DNA of 64,000 bases from Caproicibacter sp047833665 (GTDB lineage Bacteria; Bacillota; Clostridia; Oscillospirales; Acutalibacteraceae). The notes beneath the pieces are model-generated. The model worked only from the letters and a program-made list of their open reading frames with translations. It did not search any database and had not been told where the DNA came from. The translations under genes were made by a program, and so were the position numbers. Below are positions 1 through 8,491 of the stretch, in pieces. Within the stretch, counting starts at the first letter, position 1. Every line of letters begins with the position of its first letter. Where the stretch lies: the NCBI GenBank assembly GCA_047833665.1, contig CP181261.1:2542001-2606000 (forward strand), read 5' to 3'.

Positions 1-1377
1 GATTATCTGTGTAAACTGGTATATATCCAATTTGGCATCCAACCTGTAATCCCTGTCGCCACGCTCTCTCACATCAGGGTCAACAGTACCAGGCAAAAGC
101 GGTTTTACCCTTATATTAGTAATTCTGAAATGCTGTTCAATAACTGCTTTCCAGTCTGCCCGATATGGGGGAGTATTCTGTATCTTTACATGTAGAGAAT
201 TAATAAGGTTTTCAACATTCTTGCCTTCAAGTTCCCCTCTGTCCGCCAGAATAGCCTCTGGCAAGTGATGGACAGGCCAGTCCTTTTCTTCAATATCTAT
301 TCCATACTCCTTGCAAAAGGCAACTTTGTCGGACGCTGCATTTGCAAGAGCCATCATAGCCCCTATCCAACTTGGCCCCTCTAAGCCAACATAAATACCA
401 ACAACCATCCTGCTGAAAACATCTATAACCCCGTAAATTACCGGTCTTCCAATTATCCAGTTCCTGTTATAACGGCTCACAAGATAAATGTCACCTACAG
501 TTGCATCAATCTGATAGATACTTCCTGGCGCAATTGCTTCCGAAGTTGTATTGCCTAAAAGTGGTCTATACTGCTGCTCATATTTTTTACTGCTTTGTCT
601 GGATGAAATTTGCTTTTTTAAATTGATATTCTTATAATACCAGTAACGGAATTGGGCATATGTAGGCACCTCTCCTATGGGTTTTATTACAGGAACTCTT
701 ATGCCGTTTTCTATCCTGAATTCATCGCTGAAGAATTCTTTTCTCATCAGTTCATATGCAAGTTTAAGGGAATTTTTGGCGCCTGTATGATAGTATTTAT
801 TGATAGCGATATTAAATATCCTTTTTATTTCTTCATCTACATTGATTCCCTCACCCACCAGTTCAGCATTTTTTCTTCTGCGCCCACGCTTTTTGTCTCC
901 TGCCCGCCTTTCTTTACCCGGACCTCCGCATAAATAGTAGTCTGGAAGCAAAGCGTTCTTTATTTTCCCTCTCTTCCAGAATCGTTTAAGGTAGTTTGAA
1001 ACAGTTTTTTCATGTAAGTTATAAATAGACGATGCTTTTAAAACAAGTTCTCTCCGTTCTTTCTTATAAAAAATCACAGGTTCAAGCACAACCAGTTCTT
1101 TAATTACTTCCCATGCTTTATCCCGTATTTCTTTTGATTTCTCTGATAATTCTCCTTCATCAACAACCTTAACAAATGGGTCGCTATCCAATAAACCTGC
1201 AATCCCCTGCTTAATGCCTTCTTCAATATCTGAAATACATCTTGGGAAAGGACTTTCATTTGAATGTATGTTTATAACATATGCAAGGTTTTGCTGCCTA
1301 TCAAGCCACAAAATCCTTTCCACGCTTTCTTTATCATTATCCTGTCCCCATTTGATTAGTGTATTTACTGCTATCAT
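1..1377 (-). CDS. tnsB: Tn7-like transposase TnsB (partial, runs off the window)
   Basis: This is the DDE transposase that would cut and join the 3' ends of a Tn7-like element. 459 residues are visible from the ATG at 1377, and the C-terminus lies outside the window. The retroviral-integrase-type core shows the expected acidic residues: Asp in YQIDATVGD, Asp in ILADRGEL and Glu in DWKAVIEQHF. An N-terminal HTH-rich part with a basic linker (GKKRGRRRKN-like) precedes the core. The start overlaps the tnsA stop as ATGA (1374-1377), so the two are translationally coupled. TnsC and target-selection genes would be expected further left. The family call is firm. The exact Tn7 subfamily cannot be judged from this part. 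Confidence 0.93.
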   Translation of the reverse strand, partial: MIAVNTLIKWGQDNDKESVERILWLDRQQNLAYVINIHSNESPFPRCISDIEEGIKQGIAGLLDSDPFVKVVDEGELSEKSKEIRDKAWEVIKELVVLEPVIFYKKERRELVLKASSIYNLHEKTVSNYLKRFWKRGKIKNALLPDYYLCGGPGKERRAGDKKRGRRRKNAELVGEGINVDEEIKRIFNIAINKYYHTGAKNSLKLAYELMRKEFFSDEFRIENGIRVPVIKPIGEVPTYAQFRYWYYKNINLKKQISSRQSSKKYEQQYRPLLGNTTSEAIAPGSIYQIDATVGDIYLVSRYNRNWIIGRPVIYGVIDVFSRMVVGIYVGLEGPSWIGAMMALANAASDKVAFCKEYGIDIEEKDWPVHHLPEAILADRGELEGKNVENLINSLHVKIQNTPPYRADWKAVIEQHFRITNIRVKPLLPGTVDPDVRERGDRDYRLDAKLDIYQFTQII

Positions 1378-2219
1378 AGTATTCTCACCCTTTCTGGTAA
1401 ACTCTGCTTTATAATTTCTATACTTTGGGTCGAATCATTAAGGTCGATTTTTTTATTCATGTCCACCATTATCCTTTTAAGGGCAATTAAACGCTTGAAT
1501 ATGTATATCCCTGTACCTGTATCCAAATTAAACAGCCTATCAAACTGTACAGTGAAATTTCTAATCGATGTATTGCTTCCTGCTAATTTCTCAATAAAAG
1601 CATTACAGTAATACTCAACCTCTTCATCTGTAAATCCTCTTTCATCAGCAGGATATAAGGATGAGTGAACCCATTCTATATTCTTTGCTTTAACCACTGG
1701 AATCTCTTTTTGCGTTACTATTCCCCAATCAATATTTTGGCTCTGCCAGTATCTTCTCTCTATTTCCAGCCTTTCTAATGCTGTTTTGCGCTCAAGTTCA
1801 TAGTCCGCCTTAAGGCTTCTGGCAACATATGCTATTTTGCCATTTGGTTTTTTCAAGGTTATTAAAAATGATGTGGATAAAATGTATGGCGTTCCTGTAT
1901 CTTTGTCTTTAAATAAATCAAAATTTAAACCAGCCTTGTTTTGTATTACTTCTTCACAATGAAACAAGGGGTAATGTTCCCTGATATCTAAAACATCATC
2001 CTCCCATTCCAACAGGTAAAAATATCGTGTCTCCGAATCCGTAAAAAAATGATGAATTCTTTTTGTTTTCCATCCAAATATACGTGTAACCCTTCCTTTA
2101 GAAGGGAAGTCCTGTACAGTAAGCCAGGGTTTATATTCCTTGCCTTCCCCCTGTCCACGCCCTTCCTGTATCCATTTGTTTAATTTATTTTCATCCCAAC
2201 TTATATTTCTTTTAGCCAT
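1374..2219 (-). CDS. tnsA: Tn7-like endonuclease subunit TnsA, catalytic Asp apparently replaced
   Basis: TnsA is the restriction-enzyme-like subunit that nicks the 5' ends of Tn7-type elements so that they move by cut-and-paste. The protein has 281 residues, close to the usual size. The core reads SETRYFYLLEWEDDVLDIRE (Glu63), then ILSTSFLITL, then ARSLKADYEL (Lys137). In E. coli TnsA the middle strand carries the metal-binding Asp114 in a TDFLV context. Here that position is Ser117, codon TCA. A ribosome-binding site (ACGGAGGTG) lies just upstream of the ATG, and the gene heads the tnsAB operon. Identity is well supported by the motif order and by tnsB next door. Whether the nuclease is dead is inference. 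Confidence 0.9.
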   Translation of the reverse strand: MAKRNISWDENKLNKWIQEGRGQGEGKEYKPWLTVQDFPSKGRVTRIFGWKTKRIHHFFTDSETRYFYLLEWEDDVLDIREHYPLFHCEEVIQNKAGLNFDLFKDKDTGTPYILSTSFLITLKKPNGKIAYVARSLKADYELERKTALERLEIERRYWQSQNIDWGIVTQKEIPVVKAKNIEWVHSSLYPADERGFTDEEVEYYCNAFIEKLAGSNTSIRNFTVQFDRLFNLDTGTGIYIFKRLIALKRIMVDMNKKIDLNDSTQSIEIIKQSLPERVRIL

Positions 2220-2343
2220 GCAAACACCTCCGTAAGTTAGAGATTAGAAACCAGGGTTTAGGAGTCATGAATTAGTATAATGGTAATTGAATCTCACTCT
2301 TTCCATATAACTGAAACCGTATCCTAAACCCTAAATATTGAAA

Positions 2344-2401
2344 ATAAAAAATGCCACTGACTACAGTTGGACACCTTTATTAGGTGACTGTGTCAATGGC
2401 A
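2344..2401 (-). promoter_or_regulatory. Leader terminator-like hairpin upstream of tnsA
   Basis: On the minus strand TGCCATTGAC (2401-2392) pairs with GTCAGTGGCA (2361-2352), with an inner stem (ACAGT/ACTGT and CACC/GGTG), followed by TTTTTTATTTT. It sits after the promoter and about 125 nt before the tnsA start, with no gene in between, so transcripts would meet a terminator before tnsA. This looks like an attenuator. The rest of 2220-2540 holds only the promoter and low-complexity TTAGGG-like text. Confidence 0.6.
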
Positions 2402-2429
2402 CTTAGTCCATTCTCTTTAACCTACTCCT

Positions 2430-2457
2430 ATTATATCATGGACCAACTTTATTTTAA
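2430..2457 (-). promoter_or_regulatory. tnsA promoter overlapping a probable TnsB site
   Basis: A perfect -10 hexamer TATAAT lies at 2435-2430 on the minus strand, with an A/T-rich -35 region about 17 nt upstream. Between them is AATAAAGTTGGTCC, which closely matches the 20-bp units of the transposon end arrays near 43 kb (for example AATAAAGTTGGCTC). In Tn7, TnsB represses tnsABC by binding the right end at the promoter. A similar autoregulation is inferred here from position and similarity only. Confidence 0.55.
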
Positions 2458-2540
2458 AAGTAAAACTGACTTGAAATAAGATATAGTGATTGCATAAAAT
2501 TCTGTGTAATATCAGCATAAGGAGGTTATTGAGGTATTAA

Positions 2541-2732
2541 ATGAGAGGAAGTGTTTTTAGAACCATAAAATTGCTTATACTAGGAAACATATTTTTAATT
2601 CCCTTCGCTGTTGCCACTCAAAATATCGTCATACGTCTAATTATAGGCTTATTAATAGGTTTTTCATTCATTATGCTGCTGTCCTTCACCAGCAAAATCC
2701 AAGGTATGTATGATAAGAATAAATTAAAGTAA
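2541..2732 (+). CDS. Small hydrophobic membrane protein, 63 residues
   Basis: No family is recognised. The 63-residue product has two hydrophobic stretches (about residues 9-27 and 29-48) with a short basic C-terminal tail (DKNKLK), so it probably spans the membrane twice. GAGG lies about 9 nt upstream of the ATG, with a stronger AGGAGG further up. It stands alone on the plus strand, divergent from tnsA, and is followed at once by a symmetrical terminator. This supports a short monocistronic gene. It is a plausible real gene but could be chance coding in AT-rich DNA. Confidence 0.5.
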   Translation: MRGSVFRTIKLLILGNIFLIPFAVATQNIVIRLIIGLLIGFSFIMLLSFTSKIQGMYDKNKLK

Positions 2733-2736
2733 CGAA

Positions 2737-2779
2737 AAAGGCATTGGTAGGATTCTGCACTAATCCAATGCCTTTTTGA
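2737..2779. terminator. Bidirectional intrinsic terminator
   Basis: AAAAAGGCATTGG pairs with CCAATGCCTTTTT. A- and T-runs on both sides make it usable by the plus-strand small gene (ends 2732) and by the minus-strand gene cluster that ends at 2785. Confidence 0.8.
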
Positions 2780-2784
2780 TTGCC

Positions 2785-3214
2785 TCATTGAAGCATACTA
2801 TCTTTACTTTTATAGTCTTTTATATAACTCCAGTATGTCTTCACTTCATCGCTGTCTAACATCTCATAAATATTTTTAATATGGTTATAAAATTCCTTGT
2901 ATATCTTTAGAATATGTGGCTTTATCTTTGCTTGTAAATGCGGTAGTGAATTATTACAATACACACAATCTCGCAGGATTAAGAACCCTGCTATACTTAT
3001 ATGAAGAATTATTTTTTTCTTATTGTTTGGTTCTGCCATTTGAATAAATAGTTTTGTCATTATCATTAAGGGCATCACCATTATTCGGAATTGTAATAAA
3101 ACCACAGCAAGGACACGGTGAATTTCCAATTATATCGGATTCAATATAGGAGTTGCTATTTGTTGTTTCTCCACAATTAGTTTCTGGCAAATATTTATAC
3201 TTTTTATTGTTCAT
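2785..3214 (-). pseudogene. Frameshifted CPCC-type cysteine-rich protein gene
   Basis: Two overlapping reading frames together look like one gene. The first (from 3214) contains SPCPCCGFITIPNNGDAL, the hallmark CPCC motif of a widespread small bacterial cysteine-rich family. It stops at 3020. The second frame, open to 2785, continues with KLFIQMAEPNNKKK and HIS-containing text that resembles the second half of that family, then a helical tail. The switch must occur near 3060-3030. The function of CPCC proteins is unknown. A frameshift is the simplest reading. The second-frame match is only approximate, so two unrelated small genes remain possible. Confidence 0.5.
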
Positions 3215-3243
3215 AAGTCTATCACCTATTATAAAAGCAGTAT

Positions 3244-5022
3244 TTAAACTACCCAGTCAAATATTACTAACTTCTCTTTTACCCTGCTAAGTGCTACATA
3301 AAGCAAATTATCTTCTTTATTAATGGCTTCTCTGTCTATTAAATAGACATAATCAAACTCCCTGCCTTTTGACTGATGCACATTAAGGACATATACTCCT
3401 TTTAATTCCTTAAATGCTTTAAGATATTGATATTGCAAAAATATATTCGTAATTTTATCTTCTGATTGACTACTGAAGCGCAAAACTCTTTTTACTAAAG
3501 ACATCATGTCATAATTTATTTGCAAATTACTATTACTTATTAGTTTTATACAATTAGATAGACACTTATAATAGTCCTTATCCTCCTTTGCCTCTTCAAC
3601 ATAACGTCCAATAGTTTTAAGTATATCTAAACGTGCTCTTTTTAAACTATTGAATGACACATCATCTAATTTATTACGCTTAATTGAACCAATATTGTTG
3701 TCATCAACAACAGTAAAAATATATTTAAATATCTCTTTACATAACTCGTCTTCATTTATTTCAATTTGTTGTTTCCTCATAAATTCAATTAAATCACATA
3801 TTATATTATGTTCGTCTTCATTATTACTGATAGTCTGAGAATTAATATTAAAATCTTCCCTTAAGGCTTTTTTTAGAAAACTTACTTGTTCATTGCCTCT
3901 ACATAAAATACCTATAGATTTGTTTTTCCTCTCTTCATATTTTGGTAACTTATTAAACACTTTATATTTTAGAACCGCAAACATATGATTTTTTATTTGC
4001 CTGGAATAAATATTTTTGCCTTTCACTTTGACTTTTACATATTCAATATTTTCAGAAGAATTAAAGTTATTTATATTATAGTTTCCTTCCCTGGCTTCTT
4101 TAAGTACATTTTCTATATCCTTACGGTTTTTAAATCTCATTACTTCGATGAGTTCTTTTTGCTCAATTTCACCCTTATAATCATTCAATAAATTATTTAA
4201 TCTTTCTGAAGACGCTCCTCTCCATCCATAAATCATTTGTTTAGAATCAGCAAAAAATATGGCTTTATTATTCTTACCAATCAATTTTTTTATTATTTTA
4301 TCTTGTAAATCTGAAGAGTCTTGATATTCGTCTAATATAATAAGATTATATTTATTTCGGATAATTTTTAGTAATGCCTGTGACTTTTGCAGTAATTCCC
4401 ACATATAATAGGCAATATCTGAAAAGCCTATATATCCTTCCTTATTAATTTCTTTTATTACATTTTTAATATCTTCCTTATAAGGAATAAGTTTTTTAAC
4501 AGCAGGTTTCACGTTTCCCTTATAAGTTAAAGGTCTAAAATCTCCTTCTAACAAAGACTCAGCCCATTCGTATTGTTCCTTATCATCTCCATCGTACTCT
4601 GATATGAATGAAAGTTTATTCTTAAGTGCCTCTCTCCGTTGTTTGGGTGACATAATAATCAAATTTTCTTTTAATCCTAAATATCTGCTATATGCCCACA
4701 CATATTTTTGAAAAAAAGAATGAAAATTTGTTATTTCTACGTACTTATCCCAATTAACATCATGAGCATTTAATATATCTAACTGCTTCTCAATTTGCGC
4801 TTTTGCGTTTTTAGAAAATGTTAAAATTAACACTTTTTTGTTGTACATGGGATTATTCTTAATATTAAAGTATGTATAATTCATTGCTGTTGCAACTGCC
4901 GTAAATGTTTTGCCAGTTCCAGGCGGTGCTTCAACTAGCAATATTCGATTCTTTATATTGTCCTGAATAAAATAATTAATAATATATTCCTGTTGTGGAT
5001 TTGGTTTTATCACATTACTCAC
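3244..5022 (-). CDS. gajB: UvrD-like SF1 helicase, GajB-type partner of a Gabija-like system
   Basis: This 592-residue superfamily 1A helicase shows the ordered motifs: Walker A VEAPPGTGKTFTA (about residue 30), ILDEYQDSSD (Walker B/motif II), MIYGWRGASS (motif III/IV region), NVHQSKGREFDYVYL (motif V) and VALSRVKEKLVI (motif VI). The GTG start at 5022 overlaps the stop of the upstream OLD-nuclease gene by 8 nt, so the two are co-translated. An OLD/TOPRIM nuclease followed by a UvrD-like helicase is the Gabija anti-phage arrangement (GajA senses and cuts DNA, GajB is the helicase partner). It is somewhat longer than typical GajB, so a related class 2 OLD-helicase pair is the alternative. Confidence 0.8.
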   Translation of the reverse strand: MSNVIKPNPQQEYIINYFIQDNIKNRILLVEAPPGTGKTFTAVATAMNYTYFNIKNNPMYNKKVLILTFSKNAKAQIEKQLDILNAHDVNWDKYVEITNFHSFFQKYVWAYSRYLGLKENLIIMSPKQRREALKNKLSFISEYDGDDKEQYEWAESLLEGDFRPLTYKGNVKPAVKKLIPYKEDIKNVIKEINKEGYIGFSDIAYYMWELLQKSQALLKIIRNKYNLIILDEYQDSSDLQDKIIKKLIGKNNKAIFFADSKQMIYGWRGASSERLNNLLNDYKGEIEQKELIEVMRFKNRKDIENVLKEAREGNYNINNFNSSENIEYVKVKVKGKNIYSRQIKNHMFAVLKYKVFNKLPKYEERKNKSIGILCRGNEQVSFLKKALREDFNINSQTISNNEDEHNIICDLIEFMRKQQIEINEDELCKEIFKYIFTVVDDNNIGSIKRNKLDDVSFNSLKRARLDILKTIGRYVEEAKEDKDYYKCLSNCIKLISNSNLQINYDMMSLVKRVLRFSSQSEDKITNIFLQYQYLKAFKELKGVYVLNVHQSKGREFDYVYLIDREAINKEDNLLYVALSRVKEKLVIFDWVV

Positions 5023-6907
5023 CTTGCACTTTCAGAACATTAGTATATCCTTTTCTAATACTTGCACACTTCTCGCAAATATTATCACATATGAATGAAG
5101 AATTCATTGCTTTATTAACTATACACCTTTTAGATTCTTCGCAAACATGATTACTATCTACATATACGCCTATTAAGTTAAACATGTTTTTAAATGCTAC
5201 AGGAAGAAAATCTTTAATTTTTCTATCTTTTGCCTCACCAATCAAGTATGAAACAACATATTTAGCGTTAGGTATACCTGCAAGATTAATATGTAAAAAC
5301 TCTCTTTGAAATTCTTTAATCTCATTAACATCTAAAACACTAATCAATTGTTCCAAACTCTTAGATTTCTTTATCCTATCTTCATTATTGTATTTATTTT
5401 TAAGAGCATCACTTTTTGATGAGCCCGATAAAAAAGGTTTCAAATAATTATCTTTATATTCTTTAAATTTATAGATTTCTTCAAAAAGTTCCTGCCAGCA
5501 ATCCTGAAAAACTTGCATACTTATTATTGAAGTTTCATAATCTTTAGGTAGAGTTATAATTAAGCATTGAACATTATTTTCTACAAACTTATTTAATAAA
5601 CGGTCAATGTCATCATCGTTATCAACTAAACATATGCAAGGAATATTGCATTTGCTATAAAATTCAGCATATTTATAAACTCCATCCTTCCCTTCTCCCC
5701 AAATTATATCTACCCCATTATATTCTAGGCCTTTACTATATTCTTTCGATAATAAGGGGAGTCCAAAGAATTCGGAATCTCCTTCTACTAATAAAACACC
5801 TTTCGAAAACAAACCTGATATCAAATCTCTTTTAGCAAATCTCTCAATTCTTTTTTCAAACACACTATCAACACTTTGGGGTGAAGGAATGCTACTAATT
5901 TTACCATCTCTCATTAAAAAAATATTCTCAAACTCATGTAATTTTGCTACTTCTATAGAATGAGTTGTTAAAAAAATTTGACCTTTTATAGTATCAGTAA
6001 TATTTTGGATTATTTTTCGCTGCATAAAAGGTTCAAGGTTTTGCTCTGGCTCTTCTAAAAATAATATTCCTGTTTCCTTTAACATTTCTCCTAAAGCAAT
6101 CAGTAGCATTAAATTTTTGATACCTCTGGACTGATATTTAATTGGTATATAGTTTTCCGTATTCTTATTTTTGAAAACAAGACTAAATGCTTGTAAAGTT
6201 TTTCTCTCATTTAATTCAGTGGCTTCTATACTTATAGCCACTTCTTCATCTGATATCAAATTAAAGTTAGCGAAATTATTACCTAAATTATCTAATGCCG
6301 CCTTAAAATCTGGGTCTTGCATTAAGGAAGCAGTAGTAGCATTATTGAATTCTTCTATTACACTTTGTATTAAGACATTTAAATTATCATGATGCATAAA
6401 TCTTGATAATACTGAATTTCTAACAAAAGATAGTTCCTTAAGCGGGTCTCTCTCTGATTCTATGTATTTAAAATTAATCAAACCTTTATGTACTTGTCTT
6501 AACGGATGCTCTTTCCCATTTGAAAAAATACTATGTATTGGTTTTTTATCAGGTCCAGCCTTAAACCTTGTAATTAAAACTAATTCTTGTCCATTTTCAC
6601 TAAAGTTATCATTTTCATCAATATGTTGAAAATATAATTCTCCATCATCCTCAATAAATTCTTCCAAATCCTTAAACCATACTTCAATTAAAATAGAATT
6701 AGACGTGTTTCTATCATAATATTCTATTTCAGATAATGTTCTATTGTACCATTGAATATATGGATTGAGTAAATAGTCCAATGCCGTTGCCAATGTTGAT
6801 TTCCCACATCCATTAGGCCCTATTAGCACATTAACATTTTTATTAGGCTTCCATTCTAGTTTTTTAATAGCCCTGAAATTTTCAATTATTATTTTATATA
6901 TATACAC
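5015..6907 (-). CDS. gajA: OLD-family ATPase/TOPRIM endonuclease, GajA-type
   Basis: The N-terminal ABC-type ATPase half carries Walker A GPNGCGKSTL, the signature region YQSRGIKNLM, Walker B LFLEEPEQNLEP and an H-loop TTHSIE. A TOPRIM half follows with LLVEGDSEF and CLVDNDDD as the metal-binding acidic motifs. I place the start at GTG 6907 because GGAGGG lies 7 nt upstream. This gives 630 residues. An upstream in-frame ATG (6955) lacks such a site. The last ~70 residues hold a cysteine cluster (CEESKRC, CDNICEKC) that suggests a zinc-binding tail, which I do not recall in standard GajA. It is coupled to the helicase gene downstream. A Gabija-like defence role is likely. Confidence 0.8.
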   Translation of the reverse strand: MYIYKIIIENFRAIKKLEWKPNKNVNVLIGPNGCGKSTLATALDYLLNPYIQWYNRTLSEIEYYDRNTSNSILIEVWFKDLEEFIEDDGELYFQHIDENDNFSENGQELVLITRFKAGPDKKPIHSIFSNGKEHPLRQVHKGLINFKYIESERDPLKELSFVRNSVLSRFMHHDNLNVLIQSVIEEFNNATTASLMQDPDFKAALDNLGNNFANFNLISDEEVAISIEATELNERKTLQAFSLVFKNKNTENYIPIKYQSRGIKNLMLLIALGEMLKETGILFLEEPEQNLEPFMQRKIIQNITDTIKGQIFLTTHSIEVAKLHEFENIFLMRDGKISSIPSPQSVDSVFEKRIERFAKRDLISGLFSKGVLLVEGDSEFFGLPLLSKEYSKGLEYNGVDIIWGEGKDGVYKYAEFYSKCNIPCICLVDNDDDIDRLLNKFVENNVQCLIITLPKDYETSIISMQVFQDCWQELFEEIYKFKEYKDNYLKPFLSGSSKSDALKNKYNNEDRIKKSKSLEQLISVLDVNEIKEFQREFLHINLAGIPNAKYVVSYLIGEAKDRKIKDFLPVAFKNMFNLIGVYVDSNHVCEESKRCIVNKAMNSSFICDNICEKCASIRKGYTNVLKVQGE

Positions 6908-7037
6908 TTCTAACCCTCCAATGTTCATCATTATCCTTGAATAACAATTCATCATTGCATCGTAATCTATAAATCAACTTTGCAAATTCAATTACAAAAT
7001 TCTGTATTTCATCCTCCCCTAAGTCATTCTTCCACAT
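6894..7037 (-). CDS. Possible 47-residue small gene or gene remnant upstream of gajA
   Basis: A frame from ATG 7037 encodes 47 residues (MWKNDLGEDEIQ... to SVYI) and ends at 6894, overlapping the gajA GTG start. The open frame extends a little further upstream without a start, so it may be the C-terminal stub of a lost gene rather than an intact one. No ribosome-binding site precedes the ATG, and no family is recognised. Its overlap with gajA means ribosomes reading it would pass over the gajA start, which could couple the two. Confidence 0.3.
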   Translation of the reverse strand: MWKNDLGEDEIQNFVIEFAKLIYRLRCNDELLFKDNDEHWRVRSVYI

Positions 7038-7295
7038 AAGTGTAATTGTTCTGCATTTTCATAGTAATCACTTATATCAAACCAGTTGCGTAAATCAGGA
7101 AAATTGTTTCATACCCTAACCCCACAAAATACATTAATCATCTATATTAATTATAGGACAAGTTTCATAATTTTTCCACAAAACTTGTCAACAAAATATA
7201 AGTTCTTTTTCCAATTTCCCTTAAAACTAAATAAAAACCTCTTTATAACCGCGCATTATCTTCTAAAAAATTGGAAACAAAACTTTAACACCGAC

Positions 7296-7325
7296 TTGAA
7301 ACCCTTATCGAATATCTTTTATAGT
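7296..7325 (+). promoter_or_regulatory. Probable promoter of the tyrosine recombinase
   Basis: TTGAAA (7296-7301) and TATAGT (7320-7325) are separated by 18 nt and lie about 25 nt before the recombinase start. The preceding stretch back to 7038 is AT-rich and holds nothing else I can support. Confidence 0.5.
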
Positions 7326-7351
7326 ATTAAAAACTATATGGAAGGATGTTG

Positions 7352-8260
7352 ATGATGGGAAATAATAAGGAATTAAAAGAGAGCAATTTTTATTTTGATG
7401 AATTTGCCGCATATTTGATGAGCATAGACAAGTCTGACTCTACAATTAAGACATATATTGAACATATACAGGCATTTACGAAATGGTTTGAAGAAACCAA
7501 TGGCATAGGTTTTGACCCTTCTGTAGTAACTGAAATTGATATCAGGGATATGCGCTCATATCTGCAAGGGACAGGGCATTTAAAGGAGACAACTATTAAC
7601 CTTAGGCTGGCCAGTTTAAAATGTTACTTCTCTTTTTTGGAATCAGAGAAATATATTAAGCATAATCCTGCACGAAATATTAAAAAAATAAAGATGCAAT
7701 CCCCTAATATAGCAAAATCTCTTGATGAACAGACTTACCGTGCCTTACGCCGTCATATATATCGTGGAGGTAACAAGGCTCATATCGCTATGTTTGAGAT
7801 TTTTACCAGGTGCGGGGTTAGAAATTTCGAACTTATAAATATCCGCATAAACGATTTTGATATAAGAGATAGAAAGGGAACTCTAAAGGTGGTCGGTAAA
7901 CTAAACAAAGTACGCTTTATACCCCTGCATAAAGATGTTCGGGATGCAATAAACAACTGGATGGAGATTAGAAAGAACATTAAAACAGAGTATGATAATC
8001 TCTTTATTTCCGAACGCAAGACCCCTTACACCAGGTCAGGAATCTGGAAGATTTTTAAGAAATATTGCCAGCAAATCGGAATCACTGATGTAACTATTCA
8101 TTCCTTCAGGCACTATTTCTGTAGAACGCTACTCAAAAACGGGGTTGATATTTCTGTAGTTGCTCAACTTGCAGGTCATGCATCTGGATATGTAACTGCC
8201 CAGGTATATACCATCCCACGGCAGGAAGAATTGGAGAAAGCAATAGAAACATTAGTTTAA
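7352..8260 (+). CDS. XerC/D-like tyrosine recombinase
   Basis: This is a site-specific recombinase of about 302 residues. An N-terminal SAM-like core-binding domain (residues ~10-95) precedes a catalytic domain with the R-K-H-R-H-Y set: Arg in CGVRNFELI, Lys in VGKLNKVR, HSFRH, AGHAS and the nucleophile Tyr in AQVYTIP. GAAGG at 7341-7345 favours the ATG at 7352 or 7355 over the one at 7346. It is a lone gene with its own promoter and terminator. It could be an orphan integrase of an older insertion or could resolve cointegrates of the island. No attachment sites were identified. Confidence 0.9.
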   Translation: MMGNNKELKESNFYFDEFAAYLMSIDKSDSTIKTYIEHIQAFTKWFEETNGIGFDPSVVTEIDIRDMRSYLQGTGHLKETTINLRLASLKCYFSFLESEKYIKHNPARNIKKIKMQSPNIAKSLDEQTYRALRRHIYRGGNKAHIAMFEIFTRCGVRNFELINIRINDFDIRDRKGTLKVVGKLNKVRFIPLHKDVRDAINNWMEIRKNIKTEYDNLFISERKTPYTRSGIWKIFKKYCQQIGITDVTIHSFRHYFCRTLLKNGVDISVVAQLAGHASGYVTAQVYTIPRQEELEKAIETLV

Positions 8261-8264
8261 GATT

Positions 8265-8296
8265 AAAAAAACAGGCAGCACTTTGCCTGTTTTTTG
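8265..8296 (+). terminator. Intrinsic terminator after the recombinase
   Basis: AAAAAACAGGCA and TGCCTGTTTTTT form a strong stem with a six-base loop directly after the stop codon. The T-run makes it functional on the plus strand. Confidence 0.85.
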
Positions 8297-8312
8297 CTAT
8301 CTATAATAATTT

Positions 8313-8396
8313 CTATTTTCTTTTTATAATGCCTATTATTGCAGCAATGGTTACAATTGTGATACATACTATTAGACTTATTATTACATATTTCAT
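8313..8396 (-). CDS. Candidate 27-residue single-span membrane peptide
   Basis: A short frame from ATG 8396 encodes 27 residues. There is a one-residue cytoplasmic start, a continuous hydrophobic span of about 20 residues (IISLIVCITIVTIAAIIG) and the basic tail IKRK. The layout resembles small toxic or regulatory membrane peptides of Gram-positive type I toxin-antitoxin systems. TTAGGAG lies only 2 nt from the ATG, closer than ideal, and no antisense RNA promoter was found. It may therefore be a chance frame or a remnant. Confidence 0.35.
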   Translation of the reverse strand: MKYVIISLIVCITIVTIAAIIGIIKRK

Positions 8397-8491
8397 AACT
8401 CCTAACCTGCTTCCATACTTTCTTTTATGTAAAGGATTTAGGGTAAAGGGGTAAGTTTGACATTATCCCCTTACCCTTTATGCCCCTACTC

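Noticed and set aside
652..933. Plus-strand frame inside tnsB
   Set aside because: It is the shadow of the tnsB coding strand, with no ribosome-binding site and unlikely composition.
7086..7352. 88-codon plus-strand frame before the recombinase
   Set aside because: AT-rich random composition, no ribosome-binding site, and it covers the recombinase promoter.
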